From Guillardia theta CCMP2712 (Eukaryota; Cryptophyceae; Pyrenomonadales; Geminigeraceae): a stretch of 64,000 bases of DNA. Each line of letters begins with the position of its first letter. The first letter of the stretch is position 1. Below are positions 52,417-63,097 of the stretch, piece after piece. The stretch spans positions 477,275-541,274 of the forward strand of contig NW_005434673.1 of assembly GCF_000315625.1 (NCBI RefSeq). Direction: 5' to 3'. Made by a program: the position numbers and the translations under genes. The notes beneath the pieces are model-generated. The model ran no database searches. It was not told where the DNA came from and saw only the letters and a list, made by a program, of their open reading frames with translations.

Positions 52417-55189
52417 ATGGCAGATGAGGCGTGGGAAGTAGATGATGACGAGGAGGAGGAGGAGGAGGAGGAGGAGGAGGAAGGAGGAGAGGAGGAGGAA
52501 GATGATCTTGATGAGGAGGAAGCTGCCGACTTCCTTAGGGCAGCTGAGGGAGGTGACCTGGCCAGCATCCGGATAGCAGAGGAGAAGCGGGAGCTGTTGG
52601 ACGTGCAGGACGAGCTGGGCAACTCAGCGCTGCACCTAGCGATGCTGGGGCTTCATCTAGAGTGCGCCAGGTTCTTGCTAGACATCGGAGCTGACGTGAA
52701 CAGCCTTAACGACGAGGGCAATACTCCACTCATCCTCTGCTCGATCTGCATATCAGAGGAAGCCGCAGCATGTGCGAAGCTCTTGATAGAGATGAAGGCA
52801 GACCCTGAGATCCAGAACTTGCCTTCCAACGGAGGAGGAGGAGGATGCAGGGCTTTACATTATGCTTGTGGCGAAGGGAACATGCCGGTGGTCAAGTACC
52901 TGATAGAGGAGGCTAAGGTGGAGCTCCGGGCGGTATCAAACGACATGTTGACGCCGCTGCTGTGCGCCATGATCAACAACAGGTCGGACGTGGTCTCCTT
53001 CCTGCTCAAGACAGACGCGGGTCTCCTTGACATCCCCGACAGCAACGGCGACTATCCCCTGCACTTCGCCGTCCTGGAGAACCTGGTGGACATGGTGCTG
53101 ACGCTGTTGCAAGAAGGAGCGGACCCGCTCAAGGTGAACACGCGGGGGGAGACGCCGCTGTCGGTAGCAATGGACGTGCAGGCAGACAAGGACATCATCG
53201 AGATCCTCAAGCAGGCGGAGGAAGAGACCCGCATGCAGGCCATCGAGATCAAGGCGACGGAGATCGAGGCCGAGGCCGAGGAGCTGTCGATCCAAGGGGA
53301 CCTGAAGGGGGCGGCGGCGAGGTGGGAGGAGGCGGCAGATTTGTACAGGCAGATTGGGGCAGCGGAGGAGGAAGGAAACTGTCTTCAGCGACTGCATGAC
53401 ATCGTCAAGGGCCAGGAGGGGCCACAGGCTGCGTCGCCGGCCGTTACGCCGATGAAGGAGAAAAGGAAGGAGGTGCGTTCTTCGTTCAGCCCCAAGTTGC
53501 AAGCGGAAAACGTCTTGAGCGGGAAGGACGAGGAGGCGATGATGGAGCAGCAGATCAAGGAGAACGATCTGCGAGTGCTGTCGGAGGTTAGGAGACTGTC
53601 GGAGAGGAAGGAAACCAAGATCGACCCGCACCTTGCCGCTGAATCCTTCTCCGTGCCTGACCTGCTCTCCCCTGTGATTGAGAGTGGAAGCGAGGTCGAG
53701 AGCCCTGATGTTCCGACGCAGCGGCAGGAAGCAGTTCGCCCTCAGAAATATTTTCAAGAGCAGGAGGAAGAGGGCGACAGCCACCTGCGGCGGGGAGTGT
53801 TCGAGGGGAAAACTGGAGTTTGGGTGGGAGAGGTGAGAACTGCATGATGATGATGATGATGATGATGATGACGACGGCGACGACGGCGACGACGACGACG
53901 ACGACGATGACGATGACGACGGTGTCTTCGTCGACGACGCCACCGTTCGTCGTCGTCGTCGTCATCGTCGTTGGTGGTGGTGTTGAGAATGACAATGAGG
54001 AAGAAGAGGAGGTGAAGAGGAGGAGGTGACGATAGGGAGCGGCAGGTGTTTTATAGTGATGACGAGGGAGACGAGAGTGATGAAAATGAGGACTACGAAC
54101 CTCCCGCCGTGGCACCAAGGAAGGATGCCAACGAGCAGAAGGCAAGCATGAAGCAGGAGGAGGCTGAGACTGGCATAGCAAAGGGAGGACTGTTGAGACA
54201 ACTGCAGGTGCTCACATTTTAGCCTTCATGACTCTCCTCTCTCTCCATCCTTTCATCTTGACCTCTCCTTCATCCCTCCGCTTTCCTCCCCTGAGCTCTG
54301 TACACTGCCATCATTCTTCGTTCATCACCCTCCCCACTCCTTAACCTGCATCGCTCCACTCCCTTGGTGTCCTTCCTGCCTCATCTCATCCTTCGCTGCG
54401 ATGTTTTGATCCCCTAGCAGCACCGAAAGCTGGAGGTCAATGTGGAGGAGGACAAGTCGGTAAGCTGTTCCTTCCGCTTCTCCCACTCCCTCACGTCCTC
54501 CCCTCGCAGGCACATACAGCCCCTCCCGAGGTGTTTCCCCCTCAACCCGCCAGTCGGTGCCTATCAGGTGACACATGAAACAGCAGGCGGAACTCGCCGC
54601 CGCCTCCTCCTCGCCTCCCTTCGGCATTCGCCGGTCACCATCGCTCGTAGGATCAGATGCTGTCCCAGCTACTCTTCTGACTTCCTCCAGGTGAAGATCG
54701 AAAGGCAGAGGAATATGGCAAGGCTGCACCAGGTGAGTGCGCCTGTCAGATCGAAGGTCCTCACTCGGTGCTTTCCTCTTTAGCGGTACTCCAAGGAATG
54801 GGGAGGTATATGGGGTCAGTATCGAGACGAGGAGTCGGTGAGAAGAGGGCGGAGAGGGGAGGCCTAGGTGATCCTGTACAGGTGAAGGAGCTGAGCTTGG
54901 AAGATGCGGCGAAGGCACTGGAGGAGGTTCTCAGAGGACAGGAAGAGCTGGGGAAAGTTGGGCTGAGATTGTTCGCACGGGCACGCGAGGCCTCCGACAA
55001 GTTCCTCGAGGTGAGAAGGGAGAGGAGAGCAGGAGGACTGGGAGCGTGAGAAGACTCAGGTGGAGGGGGGAGGAGCAAGGCGAGAAGGGGAAAGGGAAAG
55101 AAGGAAGAGAGAAGAGTGGGGATGGGGGATAGAGGGGGTGGAGGAGAGGGAGGTAACAGTGTCAGCAGGAGTTAGGGCGCAGGGAATAA
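52417..55189 (+). CDS. ankyrin-repeat protein with coiled-coil C-terminus
   Basis: Exons 52417-53832, 54040-54207, 54421-54459, 54691-54732, 54784-54837, 54882-55010 and 55169-55189 (622 aa). An acidic start (Glu run from a GAG repeat) is followed by about six ankyrin repeats: GNSALHLAMLGLHLECARFL, GNTPLILC, CRALHYACGEGNMPVVKYL, MLTPLLCAMINNRSDVVSFL, GDYPLHFAVLENLVDMVLTL, GETPLSVAMD. A helical TPR-like segment (LKGAAARWEEAADLYRQIG), a charged region and helices rich in Glu and Arg (LEDAAKALEEVLRGQEEL) follow. It is likely a protein-protein adaptor; no catalytic domain is seen. The first intron carries microsatellites. Start chosen as the only upstream ATG in frame. Confidence 0.8.
53840..53985. 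repeat. GAT/GAC trinucleotide repeats forming an imperfect inverted repeat in an intron
   Basis: Intron 53833-54039 of the ankyrin gene contains (GAT)9, then a GACGACGGC-type run, then the reverse-complementary GTCGTCGTC run up to about 53970. The two halves can pair over about 30 bp with few mismatches. Confidence 0.75.
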
Positions 55190-55399
55190 AACTCGATTTA
55201 AAGTTACATGATCCTCTTTATGTACAAACTGCTTGCTGTGTGCGAGTTTGAATGGCTGAAATGCACCTGCCACGAAATCAGTCAAAGGGAGCAGGCCTTT
55301 CCTCAACCCAAGCTACTCTGTTCCTCCTCCCCCCTCTCTCTCTGCTGCTGCATTGCCCTTGTTTAATGGATCCGGTCCTGATTCCTCTTTGAACCACTC

Positions 55400-57720
55400 A
55401 ATCCTCACCGTCCATCTATCCTCAAGCGAGAAATGTCCGCCGCCCACCCGCCCCCGGACTAACTCTTGCGCTCCACTCCTCCACTCCTCGCAAAACCCTC
55501 CTTCTCACCGCTCGAGGTCTTCGTTTTTCCTCCCCGTCAGGTTGAGGATGTTCTCCTGTGCTAGCTGGCACATACTTGCTGCGTTCTTCAGTCCATCCCC
55601 TTCCGACTTTATCCAGAACTACAGCAGGCTCGTCAGGCTCCCACCCTGCTCGCCTTCCTCCAACCACCTGCTCCGCCCTTGCGCACAGGACCTTCCACAG
55701 GTCCTCGTTCTGTGCCATCGCTACGTCTCTGCATGCCAGTGAGATCCAGTCTCGCCCCCGCTCCCCTCTCGGCTCGTCCTCGAACCCTCCCTGTTGCCTC
55801 CTCGCTGACCCGAGCTTCTCCAACCACCTCTTCCTACCTGCTGCAGAGGTCGACTGTCTCACGGAGTAGTGGAAAGTGCATCTAGAAGGAAAGAGTAAGC
55901 TGAGTGAAGCAGCGCTCGAGGCGCTACCGATGAGATGGAAACGAGAAATGGAGTCCAGACCCAGGAGTAGATGCGGCTGGCCCTCTCCCTATGTACCGGC
56001 AATGAGCTGGTATGAGGAGGGGTATGAAAGAACAAGGGGGCAGGAAGCTGTGGAACAGGAAGAAGATGAGGACTTTGAAGGCGAGGACGAGGAGGAGGAG
56101 GAGGAGGAGGAGGAGGAGGAGGATAACCTGTGCTGCTTCCACTTGTCCGAGAAAGAAAGAATGGACATGGTACCTGCCAGAGAGTGAGCCAAGGAGTGTT
56201 CCTTCGACTAACCCAACTGCTCACTGGCAACATGAAGGAGGGAACGACGGTCGTTGAAGAACTTGTAGTCCAAGAAGCGCAGGTAGATGTCTGATTCGCT
56301 CGAGGAGTTGGAGGGCAGGACGGACGGATCCGCCGAGTCCTCCATACTCTGCCCAAACTCGATGGGCTCGCCGAGGTCACGGCGGAATTCATCTTCCCCA
56401 TTCGACGTCTGCTTCCTCGTGGTGAAGTTTTGGAACTCGGCGCTCGTGTTTGAGAGCTCCTCCTCCATTCTCTTCAAGCTCGGGGCTAAGTAGGGGCACC
56501 AGGTCCTGCAGTGGAGGATGAGACGGGGGGATGGACGGCGCAGGAAGTGGGTGTGAGAGTCGTATAGGATGAAGGGCAGGATCACGATCAATCTTCTTAC
56601 CGTTCTAACTTGATGATCGCGTGTGCTATCTGAATGAAACCATCAGCCACTGCGAGTGGAAGGGAAGGGAAAGCCAAATGACGAGCACACCACGGATGAG
56701 AACAGAAGAAGGGAGAGCAAGAGAGCAAGTGAGGAGTAGGAGTGGGAGGAGGTGAAGTCTATTGAGGCGGGGAGCAAGGCAGTCGGCTCAGTGTCACCTG
56801 GGCGACGTACACGAGGTTCATCTTGCCAAAGATGGAGGGTTGAAAGATGCGGGAGAAAAGCATGTCGATGAGCTTCAGCCCAACTTTCTGGAGGTCGAGG
56901 AGCGTCAGCAGACTGTCGGAGGTAGCGAGCGAGGGGATCGCCGAGTGCTCACATTTTCATAGCCCTCGTTGACAGCTGTCAGACCTGCAAGTGCTGGTCA
57001 GGTGATGCCAGGAACACCAGGACGGAAGAGGCGAACGGCAGGGATAGCGGAGTGGTAGAAGGAAGGAAAGCGCGAGGGTGGAGAGGACAGAAAAAAAGGG
57101 AGGGAAGGGAGGGAGGGAGGGAGGGAGCTCAGGGGCGGAGGCCGGGGACGGCACGTACCCATCAAGGAATTGCAAAGGTCCATCTCATTGAAATGATCGA
57201 CGTGAAGCGGCGGCTGATCTTCAGCTTCGCCATCGATGGGGGCCGCGGGATCACCAGCAAGCTCGAGGATGTCGCAGATCTAACAAGGAACGAACTGGAT
57301 CAGTCCATTCTCTCCTCCTGCCTCGGCCGTGTTGATGCCGTACACCCGGCCTTCCAGGCGATTTCACTCTCCTCTTCTTCTCCTTTCCTCGTGTTGCCGT
57401 CCTTTCCTCTTCTGTCTTCCTACCCATCGTCCTCTATCCTCGTCTACTCTGTGCTTCGTCTTGAGCATTCCCTTAAGTTCCTGCTCTCGACAACCTACCA
57501 TCCCCACTCGTTTCTTTCACCTGTTGGATCCTGACCGAGTCCCGGAACCCAGTCTGTCGAAAAGCAGCACATGTCAAAGTCCTCCAACGTCTTCGTGTTC
57601 TACTTCACCTTGCCGATTGCCCAGATAAAGTTGGACAGTCCCATTGCTGTAAAGTTTCGCTTCACAGAAGGAACAAGCGCCCTGCAAGTCAGGGTTGAGC
57701 ACTGTGCGGTCTAAAGAATG
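55400..57720 (-). CDS. unknown multi-exon gene
   Basis: Several minus-strand blocks with flanking splice signals are protein-like: about 57640-57705 (RNFTAMGLSNFIWAIGK), 57170-57285 (ICDILELAGDPAAPIDGEAE then HFNEMDLCNSLMG), 56810-56925 (LLTLLDLQKVGLKLIDMLF then FGKMNLVYVAQ), 56230-56510 (acidic Ser/Asn-rich, then SDIYLRFLDYKFFNDRRSLL) and 55480-55830 (WISLACRDVAMAQNEDLWK). The intervening introns would be 50-150 nt, but I could not close every phase, so the exact chain is unknown. SNFIWAIGK vaguely recalls helical-repeat organellar RNA proteins, and LACRDVAMAQNEDLWK an F-box; neither is enough to name it. Confidence 0.45.
56083..56122. repeat. GAG trinucleotide repeat in an inferred intron
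   Basis: About twelve GAG units flanked by GA-rich sequence, within the unknown minus-strand gene. The plus-strand poly-Glu ORF here is an artefact of the repeat. Confidence 0.8.
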
Positions 57721-58501
57721 CTCCAGAATGCAAACCGTTGGGTCAATGCTGAAATCAGCGCGGTGTCATTCCGGCCCAGGGAAGCGGCAGCATGAGCAAT
57801 CGTTGAAACCCCGCGAGCATTCAACACGTTGCTGATAATGAGAAGTCATGAAAAGAGAGACTTGAGGAGCACGAGATTGGGAGGATTCGCGACCAGGAGA
57901 TGATGAGCAGCGAGGATCAAAGTTAAGACAGTCAAAGCAAAAGGAGAAGGCTAGCAACGTAGAGGGGAAAACAGCAATGAGAAGAAGAAAACAAGTGATC
58001 AGGTTACCAAAACTGTTGGGCGCGGTGAAAAAGTCCATTCACGGCATATATGTAGTTCTTGCGGCTAAAAACCAAGATCTTAGCATGAAGAGAGGCAACC
58101 ACTTGATTGCATTACCCTTGTCCGCGAGGAGGAGCTTTCGAAGATTTGGAATAGAGCGGCTGGCAGGAAGCTGTCAGTTCATAGAAGGGAAACGTTTCAG
58201 TACATCAGGTGTGAGAGCATCGAAGGAGCAGAGAATGGGTGAAGGTGAAGGGGGGAGGCGGAAAGGGAACAGTAGCTGATGAAATCATATGCTTACAAGC
58301 TTCGTGAACTTGTTCAATGCTAACAAGACATGCCCAATTTGAAAGAAAGACTGGAGTCGACGACAAAAAGAGTCGGTCAGATCATGGTTGTCAATACAAT
58401 GTAAAGAACACCGTCGATCCTCCTGACTGGGATCGATATGTAACAATCAGATCCACCTGAGAGAGAAATGATCAAAAATGATGGATCAGCGTAGAGGAAG
58501 G
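57721..58501. other. intergenic with weak overlapping ORFs
   Basis: Two overlapping ORFs on opposite strands (minus 57766-58038 with a hydrophobic LITCFLLLIAVFPSTLLAF stretch; plus 57977-58279, basic) are the only candidates, and neither has supporting context. I treat the stretch as intergenic or UTR. Confidence 0.35.
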
Positions 58502-59960
58502 TCACAAGTTCTTCTCTGCTGCGAGCAGCTGCTATCTGAGGGGCAGATTTGTGAGCAAACCTTGCCTCGCACCTCCTGCCTTCCTCACCTGTTTCATAGC
58601 AGCTACTCTATCAGGATAGTGTAAGGGATGTGTCTTCTTTTTGTAGACACCAGGGGCCTGCACCATTCCCGGCCTATACCTGCCATGACAGTCACGGACG
58701 AGCTGAGGTAGAGGGCAACCTGGGGGTTGGCCCGGAAGGGGCCACGTCTCCCACCTCTGGTATGGTGGCCGCGGTTGCGTCCCACCGTCATTCTTTGATT
58801 GATAGAAATCTTTCCTGTGGGAGTATGACTGCTGCACTGCCCCCATCGGGTTCAACCCCTTGTCTTGCATCATCTGCCGGTCTCGAAATTCAGGACGATC
58901 TCTCTCTCGCCGAGGGGGTTCAACCAGGTTTTCGTTTGCCTGCATCTGGCGTCTTTGGTACTCAGCAAAGAATTCCCGACCGCCATGTTGCTGAGGAGCA
59001 CGAGACGGCATCATGTTGAAGTCTGCATGACAATCAGAACTTACTGCCACAAGAATATGGTGAATGCTGGTGGGTCCACCGGAAGACACGGAGGGGAGAG
59101 AAGCGCTTGTAACCGAGGCATCAAATGGAGGGGGAAGGAAAAGACACAGAGGAGAGAGCGCGGAAATGGAACATAGGAATGCCGTCACCTTGCACTTCCT
59201 GTTGATACATGGGCTGCATGCCACGGAAGTTCATCGATGGCTGCATCGGGTTCATCTCCTGCAGGAATGCATTCACTTCACTCAGCCTTGAATTGTTCCG
59301 ATCAAAAGCGGGTGGGGATGGGGCCGAGCGTCAGCTCACCTGGTACCCGGGCATTACACCTCGCGACATGCCTGCCCCGGCCTGTCTGTACTGATCTGAG
59401 CAAGTTGAGTCACCCCAGAGTATGCAGCACAGCGCTCTCAAGGAGGCCCCTTACTTGCGTTGGAGAACATGGCAGGGTTGTTGCTTTCCATCCTCTCGAT
59501 GTGACTGTCCTCAGCGTTTCAGTTTACAGAGCACAATGACGAAGAGGGGCTGTCACCCCCTCTGGCGAGGAAGCCCTTGCTGGAAGCTGTCCATCATCGC
59601 ATTCGGATCGTTCTGCTTGAACATGCCCCTGCAGCAACATGAGAGCAAGCGCGACGCTGTCGGTCCTTACATGCTGCTCATGGGCGGCTGATTCATAGGG
59701 TGCTGCATCCCTCCCTGTTGCCATGGCGCCTCTCGCCTTTGCCACTGCTCTCCATTGCCGTAAACATCAGCATACTGGCCTATGTTCGGGTTCTGCTGCC
59801 GCATGTTCATGGGATAGTTTTCTCGCGCGTCCATCCTCCTGTCTCCGCCTCCTCTCAACCGGAGCACGTGCGTCTGAGAACGCGAGAGATCAGCTGCCCG
59901 AGTCCCATGGTGCAGTACTATGGCTAACACACAGATCGAATGCCAAAAACGACTGTGCAT
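58502..59960 (-). CDS. secreted Met/Gln/Pro-rich protein with LRLRGGG motif
   Basis: Exons 59671-59960, 59557-59628, 59455-59504, 59340-59395, 59189-59258, 58589-59022 and 58502-58528 (332 aa), all phases consistent. ATG 59960 gives a signal peptide (MHSRFWHSICVLAIVLHHGTRA) followed within about 15 residues by HVLRLRGGGDRR. The rest is low complexity, rich in Met, Gln, Asn, Pro and Arg (MNMRQQNPNIG, QPSMNFRGMQPMYQQ, GREFFAEYQRRQMQANENL), ending with a basic segment (GVYKKKTHPLHYPDRVAAMKQ). It has no Cys-rich or catalytic domain. It could be a secreted or vacuolar matrix protein; the LRLRGG-like motif may be a processing or sorting signal. The last tiny exon (LLAAEKNL) is less certain; reading through would stop at 58532. 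Confidence 0.7.
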
Positions 59961-60660
59961 GGTTCTTCTACAAGGTGAGATTTCTGCCTGATGCTGTTTG
60001 CTTTGCTGTATGAATAGACAGCTCTGGACTCCGGGCGGGCGCAAACACAATGAGAAAGCTGCCAATGCTTGAAGCTCCCAGAGCGCACGAGGGCGGGTAC
60101 AAGTCTTTTCTAATGCCCAAAACGTCTCCCCCCTGCTTGATGGATTGAGCAAGAACAAAGTCTAGCGGGCGAAGTGACTTGACTCCGTTACCGTCCTGCT
60201 GCAAAGATGCTGGACCAGGTGAGGGGGCCTGGGATGACGAGCAGGCAAACAATGGCAGACGGCCTAGGTAGGAGGAAAGTAGACGAGACTGCGATCAACT
60301 CCAGGGGCATTCAGCTCTCATTCTCCTTGCCCTCCAACTTGTCTTGGTGTTTGTTTTCTGCAGTTTCTCCTCCTCCTCCTCCTCTCCCTTGTCCTTCTTC
60401 TCCTCGATCTGCTCCTCCTCCTCTACCGCTGATTCTGGCGCGCCATCATCGGTCGCTTCTTCCCTACCCCCTCTTGATTCTACCCCCACCCCATGTGAAA
60501 TTTCCCCTACCCCCCAAAAAATACCACCCTACGATGTACTTGGTGCAAAGACTCGAAAGATAACCCCTTCCATGAGCTGAAGGCAGTAACCCCCTACCCC
60601 CCGACATACACCCTCCTTCAGCACTGTTCACTACCCTACCCTACCCTACCTCATCACTGA
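59961..60660. other. intergenic with CT-rich and CCCTACC sequence
   Basis: Positions 60360-60440 are CT-rich. Positions 60470-60660 carry CCCTACCCCCC and an ACCCTACCCTACCCTACC run at about 60632-60650. No convincing ORF. Confidence 0.45.
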
Positions 60661-61218
60661 TTGGGATGTAACGGACGTACCCGTCAAGTCATGCTCCTGG
60701 GCCGCTATGTGCTCTGCTGCAGGACAGCTTCCATGAGCCGTGAGTCTAAGTTCCTGGAGGAACAAGTGCGCAAGGAAGGATGTTTGGGATGGATCCTAGG
60801 CCCTACGGGGACGGGGAGGGCGATGGCGACGACGTCTTTCATGCAATCACTGAGCAAAGAGGGTTTCCCCTGGATGGTTTTGTGCTGCAGGGGACACAAG
60901 TACATGAAGACTTGTACAGTACATGTTTGCTATGTTGCCATGGTGACTGAGAGAATCGCTGACTTGCTGTCACAACCTAGCTTGCCCAAAATATCAACTG
61001 CTGACAACCTGCTTCTGCCTCTTCCTGTCTGCCTTGTTTTCCATGCTTCGTTCAGGTCCTCTTCTTCATATAGCTCGATGGAGGTTGCTACCCTTCAATC
61101 AGGCTCTATTGCATGGCATACAGATACATTCAACGAAAAAGCCTCACGCAATCAGCCTGGACCGACGCCGCAAGATTATCCACATGATCTTGGGTCCATC
61201 CCAGCCAAGTACGCTTGA
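60661..61218 (+). pseudogene. degraded P-loop NTPase fragment, RHS/Crinkler-like
   Basis: An open frame without a good ATG contains RESKFLEEQV, then GCLGWILGPTGTGRAMATTSF and a beta-strand (WMVLCCRGHK). The layout, a flexible helix, Walker-A loop and a following strand with a turn, is that of the NTPase of retrotransposon-hot-spot/Crinkler-type proteins. The Walker-A Lys-Ser/Thr is replaced by Arg-Ala (GTGRA instead of GxGKS), and downstream of about residue 90 the frame loses protein character. I read it as a decayed copy; it could also be a chance ORF. Confidence 0.3.
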
Positions 61219-61279
61219 TTCTCTTCCTGGCCGCAAAGCCACCGGCACCTCGAGAGCATGCCCTTATTCTCCACCCTGC

Positions 61280-62930
61280 TTACCCTGAACTTGTCGACAT
61301 TCTCCGTGGGAACGACAAATACAATCTCCACAGTACACAGTCCATGGGCTCCCTTGTATCCTCAAGGAGGTCCAAGCACTCTGAGAAGTACCGCAGCTTG
61401 AGGTCATGAGTCTCTGATATCGTCACCTGCACACAGCGCACAGTCTTTGTCTTCCAGTCCACCATCACAGCATCGTATCCCCCCTTATTCCACCATCACA
61501 GCATCGTATCCCCCCTTATTCCACCATCACAGCATCGTATCCCCCCTTATTCCACCATCACAGCATCGTATCCCCCCTTATTCCACCATCACAGCATCGT
61601 ATCCCCCCTTATTCCACCATCACAGCATCGTATCCCCCCTTATTCCACCATCACAGCATCGTATCCCCCCTTATTCCACCATCACAGCATCGTATCCCCC
61701 CTTATTCCACCATCACAGCATCGTATCCCCCCTTATTCCACCATCACAGCATCGTATCCCCCCTTATTCCACCATCACAGCATCGTATCCCCCCTGATTC
61801 CAGTTCAATGGCATCAGGCACACCCTCTCCCTGTTCTGCTTTCAGAATCGTAGACTTGCGTTGGGTCAAAAGTTTTGACAGCAAAAAACTCCCCACTTGA
61901 TTGACTCTTTCGTCCTAGTCGTCATCACCTGCAGCCCTGGCTCCTTCGCTGTCCGAGCAAAGAACAGCATCTCAAATAACACTCTCCGAAGTGTTTGATT
62001 CTCGTCATCCCAGGAAGCTCCTCTACCTTTCTCACAAACGATTCTTCATGTTTCTGCGCTAGCTCCGTCGCTACAAACTTGCTCATCAGCACCCATTGCC
62101 CCCCGGCCTCCAGTACGATTCTTCCCGTGCAGCCGATTCACAAATTGTTCGGCTCGGTCCCCTATCCCAAAATTCAACACAGACTGAATATCAGTCACAC
62201 TATCCATCGCGTCACTCAAATCTTGGATCGCTTCTTCCCTAGTGCTTTCAAGCATGTACCGGCACGAGCTTCTAACTATCTGATACTTTAACTCAACCTC
62301 TCTCGCCCTTCTTTCGTACTCGAGTTCCCGCGGTTCATGCCTTCTGATCCTCTCCTTCAAGTTTCCCCTCAATCCCATCACGTCCTCCACGGCCTCATGG
62401 TACAGCAAGTCGTACTTGACGGCCTCCTGGTACTCCTCGAGCGTCTATGGGTATATTTTCAGTTCTTTCGCCTCTCCTCAAGATCTTGCCCATGATTCTT
62501 CTTGCTTCTAGAGCCAGCGTACGCTCGTCTCCACAGTCCTTTCACGGCCTTCACGCGTCTTCTGCGCATTCTCCTCTTTGCTGCGAAGGTATTCCAGAAG
62601 ACGATTCTCTGCTGCTTGAAGGCTTTCCCACTGCTTGTGCAAGTTCTCCTTCTCCTTGTGCAGGTTCTTCTGCTTCTTTTCGAGTTGTGCTTTATCTGCT
62701 AGTATTTGTTTTTCTCTCTCCTCCAGATTCATCTGCACGACCCTCCAGTACTCTCTCTGAGCCCTTCCTCAAAAAGCTTCAGCACGGCCTAGCCTTGTTC
62801 TGCATCAGGTCCTTAAGCTCTGTGTGAAGGTTTCCTCCTGCGTCTGAAGGTTGTCCTCCTTCTGAAGATAGTATCGGACATGCTGCCAGGCACGGTTCAG
62901 GAATGACGAGGTTCGGGGATCATAGGTAAA
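61280..62930 (-). pseudogene. coiled-coil protein with RHS/Crinkler-type REase-like C-terminus, interrupted by minisatellite
   Basis: In minus-strand order: a block with KEDNLQTQEETF (about 62850), a strong coiled coil (EREKQILADKAQLEKKQKNL, 62508-62738), more helices (VEDVMGLRGNLKERIRRHEP, 62046-62408), a block at 61950-62070 (FVATELAQKHEESFVRKVEE), then GVPDAIELESGG at 61800-61840. On the other side of the repeat array come YDAVMVDWKTKTVRCVQVTI and SETHDLKLRYFSECLDLL, stopping at 61280. DAVMVD plus VQVTxSxTHxLK matches the RHS/Crinkler nuclease-like domain. Between 61459 and 61799 eleven 31-bp repeats introduce frame changes and stops, so the intact protein is unlikely unless the array is spliced out. 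Confidence 0.45.
61458..61799. repeat. 31-bp minisatellite, 11 copies
   Basis: The unit begins CCACCATCACAGCATCGTAT and continues through a C-rich stretch to TTATT; the period is 31 bp (CATCGT at 61471, 61502 and so on). Copies are essentially identical, except that the last has CTGATT in place of CTTATT. One unit reads, on the minus strand, as GGYDAVMV, continuous with the coding sequence on the left side of the array. Confidence 0.95.
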
Positions 62931-63097
62931 AGAGGGCGAGTCTTCTCCTCTTTACTCAAAGCCTCAGTTTATCAAGAGGAAAATGGAAAGAAACAGACAG
63001 TATACCGGACCCAACTACTTAAGGGAAAGGTGGGGGTTTAACAGCCGGGGCCCAGCAGAGAAAAGGGGCGGACTCAGCCAGAAAGGAAGCTGTACGG

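Noticed and set aside
60632-60652. True internal telomere from CCCTACCCTACCCTACC
   Set aside because: Only three to four units and the species' telomere repeat is unknown, so kept only as part of the island observation.
62508-62738. Independent small coiled-coil gene
   Set aside because: It lies collinear with other helical blocks on the same strand leading to the RHS-like domain, so it is better read as one exon of that degraded gene.
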